From contig JAKCWW010000383.1 of the NCBI GenBank assembly GCA_026260175.1, forward strand, positions 1 to 64,000: DNA of 64,000 nucleotides. The letters run 5' to 3'. A model generated the notes under the pieces. The model saw only the letters and a program-made list of their open reading frames with translations. It made no database searches and was not told where the DNA came from. Below, in pieces: positions 22,361 to 34,030 of this stretch. How positions within the stretch are numbered: the stretch's first letter is position 1; each line of letters opens with the position of its first letter. A program made the translations under genes and the position numbers. The DNA is from Reticulitermes lucifugus. Lineage: Eukaryota > Arthropoda > Insecta > Blattodea > Rhinotermitidae.

Positions 22361-24540
22361 GAAAATTATCAGTTAATTTTGGCTTTTAAGAACCAGGATG
22401 ATAGCAGTGTTCAAAATGTACTTATTTTATGCCATCTTAATTCAGCTTAAACTGACGCACTCCAATTATTTCCAGGTGTACTTTTAAATCTATGCCTAAC
22501 ACTCTCATTGGCAGTTTTCCTTTGAGCTTTCCATACAAAATTTTATATGTTTTTCTTACTGATGCTTGTTTCATATTGGACGAATACCTTGAGTCACAGT
22601 AGTATTAGATGAACTGAAACTTCGAAATTCCTCAATGGAATAGACAATGTAATATTATATGTATTTATGTATGATAAGATGTAAGGGGAGAAAATCGGGA
22701 GTTTCATTAACTTCCATCTCTTACAAGGCGCTAGTTAAAACTGTATAGAAAACAATTCTGAATCAATTAAGTACTTTCTTTAAGACGAATACAACAATTA
22801 TAATCATCTATATGAAGATTGTGGGATAAGTGTGTTCCTCATCAGAAAACACAGAAGGAAGAAATGAGTCCCTAGGTTTACCTAAATGTAAATATCTTCT
22901 ATGGCGAAGATAATTAAAAGGAAGACTCTCATTGCGAAAAAATGGAAATGGTTTCGAAAAGCAATCGTTGTCAAAGAGTAAGTACAGTGACTGCTGTATA
23001 AAATTTGCACTACTGTCAACTGTCATTTCAACTGAAATGCCAATGTCAGTTTTCTGAAGAATCTGTTTTCGAAGCACAAAATTTCGTAATCCTGATGCAA
23101 CAGTCGCTGGCAATTCTGTGTGCAATAATGCGGGGCAAAAAGTTGTGACTTCCTGTTAAGACGTGCACATTTGTATGAGAAACATGTATTAAGCCTTTGG
23201 AGTCGAATGACGCATGTGCTACATTGCAAGTGGTGAGGTTCAGATTTCGTTAGGATGCAGCATAGACATCAGCGAATTATGGGCATTCTTCCGCAGCCCT
23301 GCTGGGAATTTTCCCTGCCATCAGTAACCTCGGTATTTATAGTTGTCCAAAAAATTAAATTCTGAAATTTAAATCCTGGTATTCGGCAGATTGCACCAGC
23401 AATTTAATTCCAGAGCCAAAGGTTTAAAAATACACGCAAATATCTTTCTAACGTTTGTGATAGCAATGTATATAACATATGGAAGTGTAATAAAGCAATG
23501 TGAAACAAATATTAAAATTAGGAAAACACGTAACTTTTAAATCGTATCACATTTAGCTCCGATTCCTCGTGACAGTACGGAGACCTGCTAGATAGGCCTA
23601 TTACTAAGTCTATATCTAAAATATGCACGGGTGTACCTCAAACACGTTTATAAATTTTTCTGTGCATGTTTACATTATTATTTTCATTCTTACTGACTGT
23701 ACGCCAGTAGCTCACAATACATCCAGCCACTAGCACGTAGAACTTACGTTACGTATACTACGCGTAAGTCGCATTTCTTTCATTTTCTTCTGGTACACTG
23801 ATAATATGCCTCTAGGAAGTGGGTCCTCTGATGGGTTGTTGTCAATTCCCAGATTATACATGCTTAAATATTTAATATCGTTGAGTATTAATGGAATGAT
23901 AACCGATATGGCAGCAATTGAATTACTCGGATAATAACTTGTCGCACTGTCAGTTCATGTATCACAAATTCCACATGGGATGACCCGCGAGAGAACACAG
24001 GCTTCTGCGTTATGAAGACAGCGATTAATACCCTGAACTATGGAATGACCCACGCAGTGTATTGCTGTATAGACTTATGATACATGCAAGTCTCCCATTG
24101 TGGTACTTATGTTCATAAATATTTGACTTCGCTGATTACAGTATTATCCGTATTTTACCTACATATTTGGAAAATGGTTCTGCATAATTTCGATAAGATA
24201 ATTGCATAATTGATTAGTTATGTTAAAGAAGTAATGTCCGTCAAATTTGTAATAAGGCTACTTTTTCAAATGCGTGTAATTAATCATGGACTTACGGCTG
24301 GCGTACGATTGTTCAATCCGTGACATGAATGGGAATGAAGAAAACTGCTACGATCAAATGAAATCCCACTTCCATTACAAGGTAGAATTGTACTGTTCTT
24401 ACATAAGCAACAGGGTATGAAGACATATGAAATATTCGAAGTACAGTTCTATTTATTGTCTCGGTTATAGGTATAAGATGAGTAGTCAGATTCACTCTGT
24501 GTCTGTTCTACCCCATGAAGATCTCTCTTCATCCATTAAA
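22361..24540. other. AT-rich DNA, nothing recognised
   Basis: The minus-strand frames at 22808-23125 and 23023-23229 overlap in different frames and show no motif. No SINE or tandem repeat recognised. Confidence 0.55.
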
Positions 24541-24685
24541 AAAAGGGTGGGTGCAACCCAGGGCCGTTCTTGATATTTTAGAAAACAACAAATATCTTGC
24601 CCTGCCTGGAATCTAACCACGATTCCTTGGTCTTCCAGCCTGCAACACAGTCACTATACAGAGCTGGCTATCCCACGTCAGCCAA
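24541..24685 (-). mobile_element. tRNA-derived SINE, minus strand
   Basis: The minus-strand head has CCAGCTCTGTATAGTGACTG (24666-24647) as A-box region and GTGGTTAGATTCC (24620-24608) as B box. The body passes through CAGGGCAAGATATTTG, and GGGTTGCACCCACCC lies near its 3' limit. The ends are uncertain. Confidence 0.65.
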
Positions 24686-24844
24686 CTCGGAAGGAATGAA
24701 TTCAGCAATGAACTAAAAATGTTCATGTACGACCCATCCCCTTCCCATGCATTTGCAGTCTTTATTGAACCGATTTTGAGTGTAAAGCGATCGATGCTAA
24801 GTGACCTCGCATGCGCAGATGCATTAATCATAAGGCCTATTTTG

Positions 24845-24925
24845 AGTCCTTGAAAGGATCGAACCTCCTTTAGTCCGCAATATCAAATATATACCACTGA
24901 TCCTTCTGGCAACGTAGAGGTTGTT
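24845..24925 (-). mobile_element. tRNA-like SINE head, minus strand
   Basis: Minus-strand GGATCAGTGGTATA (24904-24891) resembles an A box, and GGAGGTTCGATCC (24868-24856) is a good B box. A body beyond the tRNA-like part is not clear. A decayed tRNA gene is an alternative, but the acceptor arms do not pair convincingly. Confidence 0.55.
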
Positions 24926-25415
24926 TTTAACTGTGTAGGAATCGATATCTTTTTTCATGGTTTTCAATAACACTTTATTAACAGCCCACGTTACACAGAA
25001 TCTAAATTAGGAGGCATTAGACAAAATTGGAAAATGCAAGATAACAGGTTACAGCACTAGATTTTAACCTCGATTAGCAGAATAAAAAGCTGTATTTCTA
25101 AGTACAGAATTTTCATTATTGCTACGTCCATGATATAAGACATTTAAACACCTTACTTCTTTGATATCAAAAGTATGCATTTTTAAAGAAGCGTAACTAC
25201 ATTTATATCTCGACCTGTAGAATATACTTATAATATTATATGAAATACAATGAAGTGTCTAGCCAATATTGCTAAAAAGAAAAGGAAATTTTTCTTTATA
25301 TTAAAATACTACTATCTCAAGAAAATTAAAATTTGTCATAAAGTAAGTCAGTTACTAATCGTAAAATAATAGATCATTCTTAATAAATTTCAATTTTTTT
25401 ACTTAAAATATTCAT
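24926..25415. other. AT-rich DNA, nothing recognised
   Basis: No open frame over 60 codons and no repeat recognised. Confidence 0.5.
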
Positions 25416-25994
25416 TCACATATATTTCTTGAAGTACCTAGCTAGACCCCAAACTATTATGTGCAACAGATGTCGAGAAAAAGCCGGACACTGAAGTACC
25501 ATAACAAACAGCATTACATCCAGAAACCTTCCAATTAAGAAAGGGAATTTTTGTCTTACAACACAGAAACACCTAATAAAGGAGATTTGCCGGTTAAAAT
25601 GAAGAAGAGAAAGACGCAGGATAAACACATACTCTAGATTAAATATATCCAGAAAATCGTCTACGACATTACAGCAGACAATCTCAGATCTGACTGTACT
25701 AGACATAGAGATACATAGTGTAAACTGGCATAAAAGAAAGACAAAGATAGGGTTGCGAATTTCGAAAGCAAAACATGAGGAACGTAGAACAAAAAGAGAG
25801 AAGGAAAAATGCAATATCGTAGAGTCGGTGGGTGAAAAAGGAGAGTAGTGGGTGGGTAGGGAGGAATGCTTCGGATGCAACTCTCGTTTCAATTTGTCGC
25901 AGTACAAGTAAACGGCAGTCCGTTCGGGAAACAGCAATAAGACAGAGACACCGGAGATGGGCTGAGGGGAACGGAGAAATTGTCCGCGGAACAT
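25416..25994 (-). other. Longest open frame, 192 codons, function unknown
   Basis: This is by far the longest ATG-to-stop frame in the window. The translation is rich in Phe, Leu, Cys, Ser and Val, with several hydrophobic stretches (for example around residues 55-75 and 145-180). It has no motif I recognise, no signal peptide at the start and no low-complexity explanation. The strong hydrophobic bias is what a random frame gives when it reads a purine-rich complementary strand, and the plus strand here is A/G-rich. It could be a chance frame, a decayed mobile-element gene or a lineage-specific gene. I favour chance. Confidence 0.25.
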
Positions 25995-26833
25995 CTAACT
26001 TGATCAGAATGTAGTGCCGAACAGTAATATTTCATTCAAGTGACACGACTGGAATACATTTGACTTATCTAGCTGAATATGGTCTGAAGCAAAACCGTTT
26101 ATATAGCAAGTTAAAAGTTACTGCATTTCGAATATACTCTGCATTACATGTATTTTGAAGTTCTGACAGCCGTCTTGATGAAGATGCTGATGTTCTGGAA
26201 TATTACTAAGATCCGTACAAGCCTAATAACTCCATTTTCATGGTCAAGCTATCAATAAAAGTGATCTATGTACACACACATACAGACGATATAAAATGTG
26301 AGTGTTTTAACTTATTCAGAGTTCTTCCAATGGCCCATGAGAGACTTGTTTATAAAATTACGACAATTTTCACATATTGTGCTATCGTTCCTGCAATACA
26401 CGGACGTGAACTTTTCACGTCAGTGACAAGGCTTTTTTAAACTTAATTATGAATAAAGTTTTGTTCAAGTTTGTCTTATACTCGTATGTGACCACCAGTA
26501 GGGTAGAATTTATTGCTTCCACCATCAAAGTTCTACAATGAAGGGAGAGACAGTGAGGTAATCCAAAAACGTAGCTACCTACCTACAAACCTACAAGGTG
26601 TCACTTCCGATAATGCAGTTATTTTAACATTGACTACCATGACAGAATCATATCTCACAAAATTTAGGCTAGTTGGCAAGTATTTGCAGATGCGAAAATA
26701 TTTTTTTTAATACCTGATGTGTTCAAGGTCCTTGTTACAGTCCTCAGGGCTGTGACTTCTTTTGACACCTTAGGTATGTATCTACCGTTAAGGAGTAATA
26801 TTGTATGCGTGTTCTGGATTTAATATTCCGAAG
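25995..26833. other. AT-rich DNA, nothing recognised
   Basis: Three frames of 60-66 codons without motifs. Confidence 0.5.
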
Positions 26834-26873
26834 ACGGAGGCACTATATTCTTTCGAAACGTTGTTACCAATGT
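26834..26873 (+). other. Possible decayed hammerhead-like hairpin
   Basis: CCGAAGACGGAGG ... CTTTCGAAACGTTGTT follows the order of the window's hairpin motif (compare CTGAAGACGGAAG ... CTTCCGAAACGTAGT at 63704-63740), but the CTGA core has changed to CCGA and stem II is only partly paired. Confidence 0.35.
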
Positions 26874-27019
26874 ACAGATTATAAAACATTACAATACATA
26901 AAATGACAATATGAAATATATTCGTAAACTATGGTTCAAGTCCACAGGAAATTTTAGTGTAAGAGGTTAACGAAATGTTCTGATTTACCATAATATATTA
27001 TACCTCAGTTTTGTGTTTT

Positions 27020-27488
27020 TAATTGTTTAATTGTTCTTTAATTTGTTGTTAATTATTCCACACACATTTATACAAAGGTTCAGCTAATTCAAAGTGTATG
27101 ATATATATATTAATAACCTCATTTCCTTAAGCTCACAAACTCTGCAGTTGTTTGCAACTGTATGAATGATCCATACAGTTGCAAACAACTGCAATACGTG
27201 AAACGGCTCTCTTTTAACACTTTTAATACTATTAATATTAAAACACTCTATATTTGTGATTATTAATTTTATTAATTTTAGAATATTAATGTTTAATAAT
27301 TTAATCACTTACGTAAGGGCGACATAATAACTAGATTGGAGTGTTGGACCTACATTTCTTTGTACTAAATGACGGCATCTCGGTACCGAAACATGTAGTG
27401 GTGTTATAACACCTCATGAATATATTTTATTTTTGCATGAGTAGGTTGATGTAATAAATATAAGAGGATGCACGGTATGAATAACATA
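27020..27488 (+). mobile_element. Possible decayed hairpin element with shared tail
   Basis: GGTACCGAAACATGTAGTGG near 27381-27400 resembles the GCCGAAACATGTAGT half of the hairpin motif. The segment ends in GATGCACGGTATGAATAACA, matching the TGCACGGTG tail of the elements at 9.9, 19.1 and 22.3 kb. The 5' half of the motif (TAAATGACGG) is degenerate and the left boundary is a guess. Confidence 0.4.
27143..27193. repeat. Perfect palindrome, 22-bp arms
   Basis: TGCAGTTGTTTGCAACTGTA plus TG (27143-27164) is exactly inverted at 27172-27193 across a 7-bp loop. It lies inside the probable hairpin element 27020-27488. Transcribed, it would form a short stem-loop. Confidence 0.9.
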
Positions 27489-27624
27489 AAGAAGCGTAAC
27501 AATTGTTTTCCTTTTTTTACCACATAATTTCAAACTTTCTTTAGCTACGCTAAAAAATTCTGTGTTTTTGGCTTAAATTTTGCGAGGTGAAAAATTCCTG
27601 TCGTTCTTTTCAAGTAAAGCTGCA

Positions 27625-27765
27625 TTTCAGTAAAGCCGCCTGAAATATGAATAAAATTTACCAAACATAGTTTTCAGTAAAGCCGCCTGAAATATGAATA
27701 AAATTTACCAAACATAGTTTTCAGTAAAGCTGCCTGAAATATGAATAACATTTACCAAAAATAGG
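27625..27765. repeat. 47-bp tandem repeat, three copies
   Basis: CAGTAAAGCCGCCTGAAATA begins units at 27628, 27675 and 27722. The first two are identical over the full unit and the third has a few changes. A partial, diverged start (AAGTAAAGCTGCATT) precedes the array. Confidence 0.92.
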
Positions 27766-28428
27766 ATCCTGGCAAAGTAAGTTATATATTAGGAACGCCT
27801 CATCTACACCGCGAACAAAGCTTCGCATTTCGCATACTTCATAAAATGATTATATTTTAACTACAAACCATAAGCCTAATTATTACGTTGTGTTAATTAA
27901 AGTATATAGATATTTTTGCTAATCGATCGTAATACGAGAAGCTCTGAAACAACATCTTTACTTCGCTGTTTCCATGCCCCAACAGTTAAACGTATGAAAT
28001 ATGTAAACAGAAACAAGTTGCGTACTTGACAGTTCATAAACAGAGCAATTCATCATTTTATTATGGCAACGTTAATCATAATTTACGAATTTCTGAAACG
28101 ATATGTTGGGGCTTCCATTATTTAATACGTTCACACGAGAGCTAGTGCAGAACACGCTTGGGACGGTTAAGAAAGGAGGATGCTCTGAAGTAAAAGTAAA
28201 TTGCATTATATTCAAACAAATTGTTACAGTATACATGTAAGTCAGAGACTTAGAGACTCTAAGGCTACTTACATCTAGGCCTCGGATAATGCTATAATTT
28301 ACTGTCCAAAAATAATGTCAAAATTAATTTATCTATGAATGATTTAGTCAACACAAATATATTTTATTATAAAAACAATATTTCTTTTATAAAATAGACA
28401 GTTGTGTTGACTGCATTATTCTTTGACA
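27766..28428. other. AT-rich DNA, nothing recognised
   Basis: No open frame over 60 codons and no repeat recognised. Confidence 0.5.
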
Positions 28429-28720
28429 TACTAAGTTATAAACGGGGCGCGCGGTGGCGTAGTTGGTTGAGACGCTACAAACCGGAACGTCGCGGGTTCG
28501 ATTCCCGATGGTGACATTGGAATTAATTCCTTGANNNNNNNNNNNNNNNNNNNNNNNNNNNNNNNNNNNNNNNNNNNNNNNNNNNNNNNNNNNNNNNNNN
28601 NNNNNNNNNNNNNNNNNNNNNNNNNNNNNNNNNNNNNNNNNNNNNNNNTCAACCTCCTGGACCCCTCAGGGCCTGTCTAGGCCTGTAATGGGGTTGCTTT
28701 ACCTTTACTAAGTTATAAAC
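28429..28720 (+). mobile_element. Young tRNA-SINE with 15-bp target duplication and assembly gap
   Basis: A perfect 15-bp direct repeat TACTAAGTTATAAAC flanks the element (28429-28443 and 28706-28720). The body begins GGGGCGCGCGGTGGCGTAGT, with an A box (GGCGTAGTTGGTTGAGACG) and an excellent B box (GCGGGTTCGATTCCCG). After a run of Ns (28535-28648) it ends with GGGGTTGCTTTACCTTT. The intact promoter boxes and perfect duplication mark this as the youngest dated insertion here. The open frame on the minus strand is an artefact that crosses the gap. Confidence 0.9.
28535..28648. other. Assembly gap, 114 Ns
   Basis: Run of unknown bases inside the SINE body. The true missing length may differ from 114. 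Confidence 0.99.
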
Positions 28721-29794
28721 AAACAAAGTGATGTCGTCTTTAAAATAATTCCAAACATCTTTTTGGCGACCCGTTCAGAATTTAGTTTTGAAAAAAGGTG
28801 TATTGTAATGTAGGGTCTTTCTTATCATATGCGTGAGACAGGTGGATTCCTTATGTCTCGTAACTTGTAGAGAACCATCATTTGATATGAAGGCAAGAAA
28901 CATTTGATAGATTCTGAGAAGTGCCAGTTTAGTTTCATTATTAGTGCGTGCTTTCATAAAAGGCTATAGGAATAACTTCTGTTAATTAAAAGAACGTATT
29001 CAGTTCCTAAAAAGGCTAATTTTTTCTTGAGTTTATGACGTGCCTAAGAACAGCAGTGCACTTCGATATTTTTTGAAAAAAATCGAGACATTTCTTGCTT
29101 TCTCTCGTTATTGTCTCACGCTGGTGTTGATTAAGAAGAAAATTTTAGTCTATTGTATAGTATCGTTTGAGGATGCGATTCCAACTTCTAGAAACAAAAG
29201 TGCAATGGGATATTTTTGGGATTCTCACAGCGGTGTTTGTATAGATGAAAATCTTCTGGAATATTACGCCTATTGATCAATAGTCACCAACGTTTCAAAA
29301 GATCGTTCAGATTTCGCCTGTAAGGACAAGCAGTGGAAGAAGAGTACAGAGTGGCACATAAAATAGACAGCTAAGTTTCAGTAAAATGTCTTTAGATTTT
29401 ACTTCTGTTCGTTTAGGTGTTCATCCTGTATGACATGGAATAAAAAGATAATTCAATGAAGAAATTGCAAAAGGTTCAAAGAAAGTGGTTCTGACATAAT
29501 ATGGCATTTCATCCCAGTATTATCCTCGACGGATTTCGGAAGGCAACGAATAAGCTCAGCGAGGATAGTCGGTCTCAGGAGCTGGTACTTGGGACCAGGA
29601 CCCTAAAAAATACACAGCAGAGTCCGATCTAATAACCGTGATGCTCAATTAGAGGAAGTCCTCATTTACTTAAAATGAAGAGACCATTAATTATAGTGTC
29701 AAGCCAAAAGGGCTATTTATCGACAATTATCTGCAAAACACAACAAATTTTTATTCACTTTTTAGATTATTTTGCATACGCCAGAAAAGCGCCA
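28721..29794. other. AT-rich DNA, nothing recognised
   Basis: A 78-codon plus frame (29040-29276) has no motif. Confidence 0.5.
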
Positions 29795-29955
29795 ATTAAT
29801 TTCTTCCTCTCTGTCCGTCCATCTGTCCGCAGGCATGAAATAGGCTCCCACTACATGGATTTTCGTGAAACTTGATATTGGAGGCTTTTATTAAAATCTG
29901 TCGAGAAATTCCAAATTTGGTTAAAATCGGGCTAAATTGTAAGGCACTTTAAATG
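29795..29955 (+). repeat. Dispersed repeat family, CTGTCCGTCC type
   Basis: CTCTCTGTCCGTCCATCTGT, then CATGAAATAGGCTCCCACTA, GGATTTTCGTGAAACTTGAT and AATCTGTCGAGAAAT. The same blocks in the same order occur on the minus strand at 57726-57945, and in part on the minus strand at 63270-63365. The class is unknown. Confidence 0.7.
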
Positions 29956-32900
29956 AAGACAGGAATATTTTATTTTTATCGGCGATATAAGTCGTCACAA
30001 AAACATCGTTGATAGACATGTGTAGTGAAAAGGACAAAATAATTTATATTTTATAGCTTCCCCTCTCCCCCAAAACAATCTGATCGGCAGGATTTAATTA
30101 CACAACAAGATGATGGTTATGTAACAACAATACACGGCAGTAAGTTACGTCGCAACATTGGTCATGTAACAAATGCAAACACAGTTTTCTGTCAGGTAGG
30201 GAGCTAGTCGTTTTACACATACTCGTAGTTTCGAAGTACACATCGCTGGTGGTTGTTAACAACTGAATTGTTGACGTGTTTTCAAAGAAGGCAGTGTGAG
30301 GAGTAATAACCAGTATTAGATGATCTGATGACATGTTTGAGTGTACACTGAGATACAGCGTGATTGTTTGAAAGAAATAATTTACTACTTGTAAGTAAAC
30401 AATAGAAATAAGGCATTGCTGCGTTTCCGATAAAAAATAGCTACGCAAAACACCACAGTATTACGTTATACGTACATTACTTATCTTGTTATTTTGGGTT
30501 GTTTCTTGCACCCACTTCAGTAATATGCAATCATCTAAAGAATTCTGTGTTCATGTGGTAGGAAATGGAATAAGTTATGTAAACGAAAAGAGTTAATTTA
30601 AAATATTATTTTCTCTTTGGTTATAGGAGCCAACGTACTAAATAAGGCTGAAGCAAGCTTAGGAAGGAGCTAATTTCCTTGAAGTCACTCACAAAGGATA
30701 AGGAGGAACTGATTAAAATATCAGAAGTTTCTGTCCTGGTATTTGATTGCTTCTAAAAATAAGCTCAAGAACACGCAGAACAAATCAAATCTTTAAACCA
30801 GACAGGCAACCAACCAGTATACGTGTAGCTAAACAAAGTAAAACAGGTCGAACTACCTCATTTTAAAACGAAAGACAAATTTTACAAACGCAATTACATA
30901 CTACTAAATTTAATATATAACATATTTTCTAGCAGCAATTTCTGTCGGTAAGGATTTGTGTTTCATGTGAATGTACCAGTAACCACTTGCAGCTGACACT
31001 TATCAAAATAAGCTGGAATAGTGTAGAGAACGTACGGAACTGTTCCCTCCTTACTGAGTGATCTTGTAACTGGGTACTGCAAAAATTGTATTATAATAAT
31101 AAGAAATGACCTATCGGTTTATAGGAGATAATTGTTAACAAATATGTTCAAAGAGATTCATGTCACAATCAACAACTATACTAAGTTTCATCTTATGAGG
31201 AAAAAGAGAATATTTCTTGCAATCGGACGTTTAACTTAGTTCTGAAAACTAAAACTGACTGATATCTATACTAATGTAATATTTTAAAACAAGGAAATAA
31301 AATGTGAGAGTAATTTTGAATTTAACGAACAAGATATTTGACAAAGTATAATATAATATAGTACACCTACAATACGTTTTGTAATAACTTGTTATTTGTA
31401 ACAACCCCTTGAAATTGTTTTCTGAAGCTCAGGGAAAAACAAGTTAAATTATCACAATTACATTTGTTGTGGTAGTGGTGATCCTAAATTTTGGTTTATG
31501 CGGACACTTTTTGTGCTCCAATTTTTCTCCCGCATAGCTGATTCTGCTGTAAACAAGTTAATTCAACATTAGTGGCAGTGGGGATTCTGTATCACATTTC
31601 CATAAACAAATCAAATAAATAATATAAGCTACTAGTTATTGAGGTAATAACTGGCAGATAACACTTCACCAGTAAACAACTTCTTAAATGTAGTAATATT
31701 TCATACGCACTAAGATCAACTAGCAGTTGTGGTAATACGTTTAGTCAGTTCCTCAAGGATTACACCAGGATATTGTGTCGCACTAAATAGTTTACACAGT
31801 GGACAGGTTTCCGTTAAATTACCTAAGAAATAAAAGAGTTTGCCTCTCGTGACAGAAAAAATATATTTACCAGGCAAGCACTCCCCTCTGAGACTACAGT
31901 TTGGGTGTAAATACAAGCCTCTTAGAAACATATGCCAGTATATTAACATTTTATGACAGATTCATACAGCGGAGTACATGAAGTTGTAAACGTATCCGAA
32001 GCAGTAAAGAAATTACCTTCCTTTTATGCAGCTCGAGCTTTTATTACTGTGTTTACGAGTGCAAGATACTGGTTTCATTTCTATGTGAGACAAATCCAGT
32101 GAATATCCCCAAACCACTTTAGTTTAATATGAATTTCAATATGCCCTCCTATCTAGGCCTCAGTCTTCCTATCGGTTTCTTCTCTTCATGATTACATTTA
32201 TCATTTCTCCTACACGTGCAACATGGCTCATCCATTTCATCATCCTTTTTTATTTTACCAAAAGAGAATTTGGCGAAGAGAAAATATTATAACAGGGCCC
32301 CTTCTTCAGTTTCAAATATTCTCACCAGCTTTCTTTTGCGAAACCCCCATAGTGCATTTCATAAACATATATCGTATCACTATTCAAACATTACATAATT
32401 GGCAAGTTAGAAGTTATAAATTTCGGCCCTTAATTGAAATATAAACAGTTAAAATTATGCGCTTTGTTTTAATAGATCTTTACCATTTTCACCAATTAAG
32501 AACATGTTTCTATAAAGCATTAACAATACGATTAATTAAGATATGTTTTCTCCAATAACCTGTAATTTTCACCGAAAAATATAGTAATGTCATGTTTAAA
32601 TTCTCTAGCAGGTTTAACAGACACTGCTTCTCTTGTAATGTTGAAGGGGAAAGGAAACTTTGCTCGATTATCCTTTAATATCACGGAATTCAAAGTAATG
32701 AAATGCTTGATTTATTATTTTTCTCCTGTTTTAGGTTTGCATCTTGTTTCGTTTTTCTCCAAAATTTTGCAACTGACTTCGATTGTGTCAAAATTATTAA
32801 AGAATACGTACATTTATGCTTTCAGATTGCAAAGCAGCTTCATAGCAGAGCATGTGGTTTTCGACTAACATGTATGGAAATATGTTAGTAGATTAACAAT

Positions 32901-33957
32901 GGGGATGATCAAAAGAAACTGAGTTTAGGAGTTTTCGAACACCATCAAGGAACCCACCATCGATCAATTCGCACCTAAGTAAGCCAAAATACCGGATGGA
33001 ATGTTAGGCTTTAAGGAGTGTGATGCCGCATAGTTTGTTTAAGATTTGTCAAAGTTTCCGAAGAACCTGCTGCTTGCATACGTAAAGCAATCAAGCGTAT
33101 ACTCGCAGCAAAGTTTGCTAAACCAGATTTCAGTACCTTTCAAAATGACAAAGTTGTAAGTCTGCAGTATGTTTCTGTGGGATGACGGTGGTGTTGGCTC
33201 AATGTTCGTGTATATTTATGCTGCATTCGTACATGAGGTTGCTTGCGCACCTGTTTGTGTGTGTGTTTGAAAATAGTAGAGAGACAAAGCTAAAATATCA
33301 GGGGGTCCTTTGACGCTATATTTATAATCCCCCCACCCCAGTTTGCTGTATTATTCTGGATAATACCACCCCTTGGGGAGTATAAGGTAAAATAATCCTA
33401 TTGTTACGAGAATTGACACCATTTTATACTTTTAAATTTATTTTTTGTTAAGTCTACTAACTTGGTTACAAATTCCAGCTATCAGAAAGGGAAAAGAAAA
33501 TACATGCAAGAAAGAGAGAAAGAGTAAATGGTTTGGCACGGAAAGAGTGTGAGTTCGCGTGTAATCTCAAAAGCTCCTCCAAGAATTATCCCAGTTACTG
33601 TTACCTATATTTGGTACAATAACATCTCTACATTTTATGGTCCATTACGCCACACCAACTCGAGTGCATAGCGGAGATATACAGAAGAGCCTATAGATTG
33701 GTGGTTAAACTTATAAAACCAGAAAAAGTTAAAAACTCATTCAGTGTAACGACAAAGAATCCCTCTCATTGTTGAAGGGACCAGTAAAACGAAATGAACA
33801 AGGAGAAGTAAGGAAACAAGTAAGAAAAAACAAGATAATATTACAAGAGAATACCATTCTGCAAACCAACGCTCCCCAGTTCTGATCTAGTTTATTACAC
33901 AAACTCTGATTATGGCAGAAAAATAAACATTACAAATAAATGGTAAGAAAATATGCG
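29956..33957. other. AT-rich DNA, only chance ORFs
   Basis: A 116-codon minus frame (30098-30448) and several of 60-93 codons lack recognisable motifs. No tandem repeat or SINE head found by eye. Confidence 0.5.
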
Positions 33958-34030
33958 AGATTTCAGGCTTCCACTGTCATGTAGTTAAGGCCTTCGTCCT
34001 CTTGGGTTGTTACTTGGCTTAGGTTGACTG
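33958..34030 (+). repeat. Fragment of GGCTTCC ... CTTGGGTTGTTAC repeat family
   Basis: GATTTCAGGCTTCCACTGTC followed by TCCTCTTGGGTTGTTACTTG parallels TGATTTCAGGCTTCCGCCGC ... TCTTCTGGGGTGTTACATG near 20909-20970. The inverted repeat of that copy is not kept here. Confidence 0.5.

Noticed and set aside
24845-24925. Possible functional tRNA gene
   Set aside because: Promoter boxes are present, but acceptor and anticodon arms do not pair well. Called a SINE head instead.
26164-26215. TTGATGAAGATGCTGATG as a hairpin-motif core
   Set aside because: Lacks the stem-II partner and the GAAAC box.
27625-27765. CRISPR-like array
   Set aside because: The 47-bp units are contiguous, with no repeat-spacer alternation. 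It is an ordinary tandem repeat in eukaryotic DNA.
28431-28652. 73-codon minus-strand frame
   Set aside because: Most of it is the run of Ns and the rest is SINE sequence.
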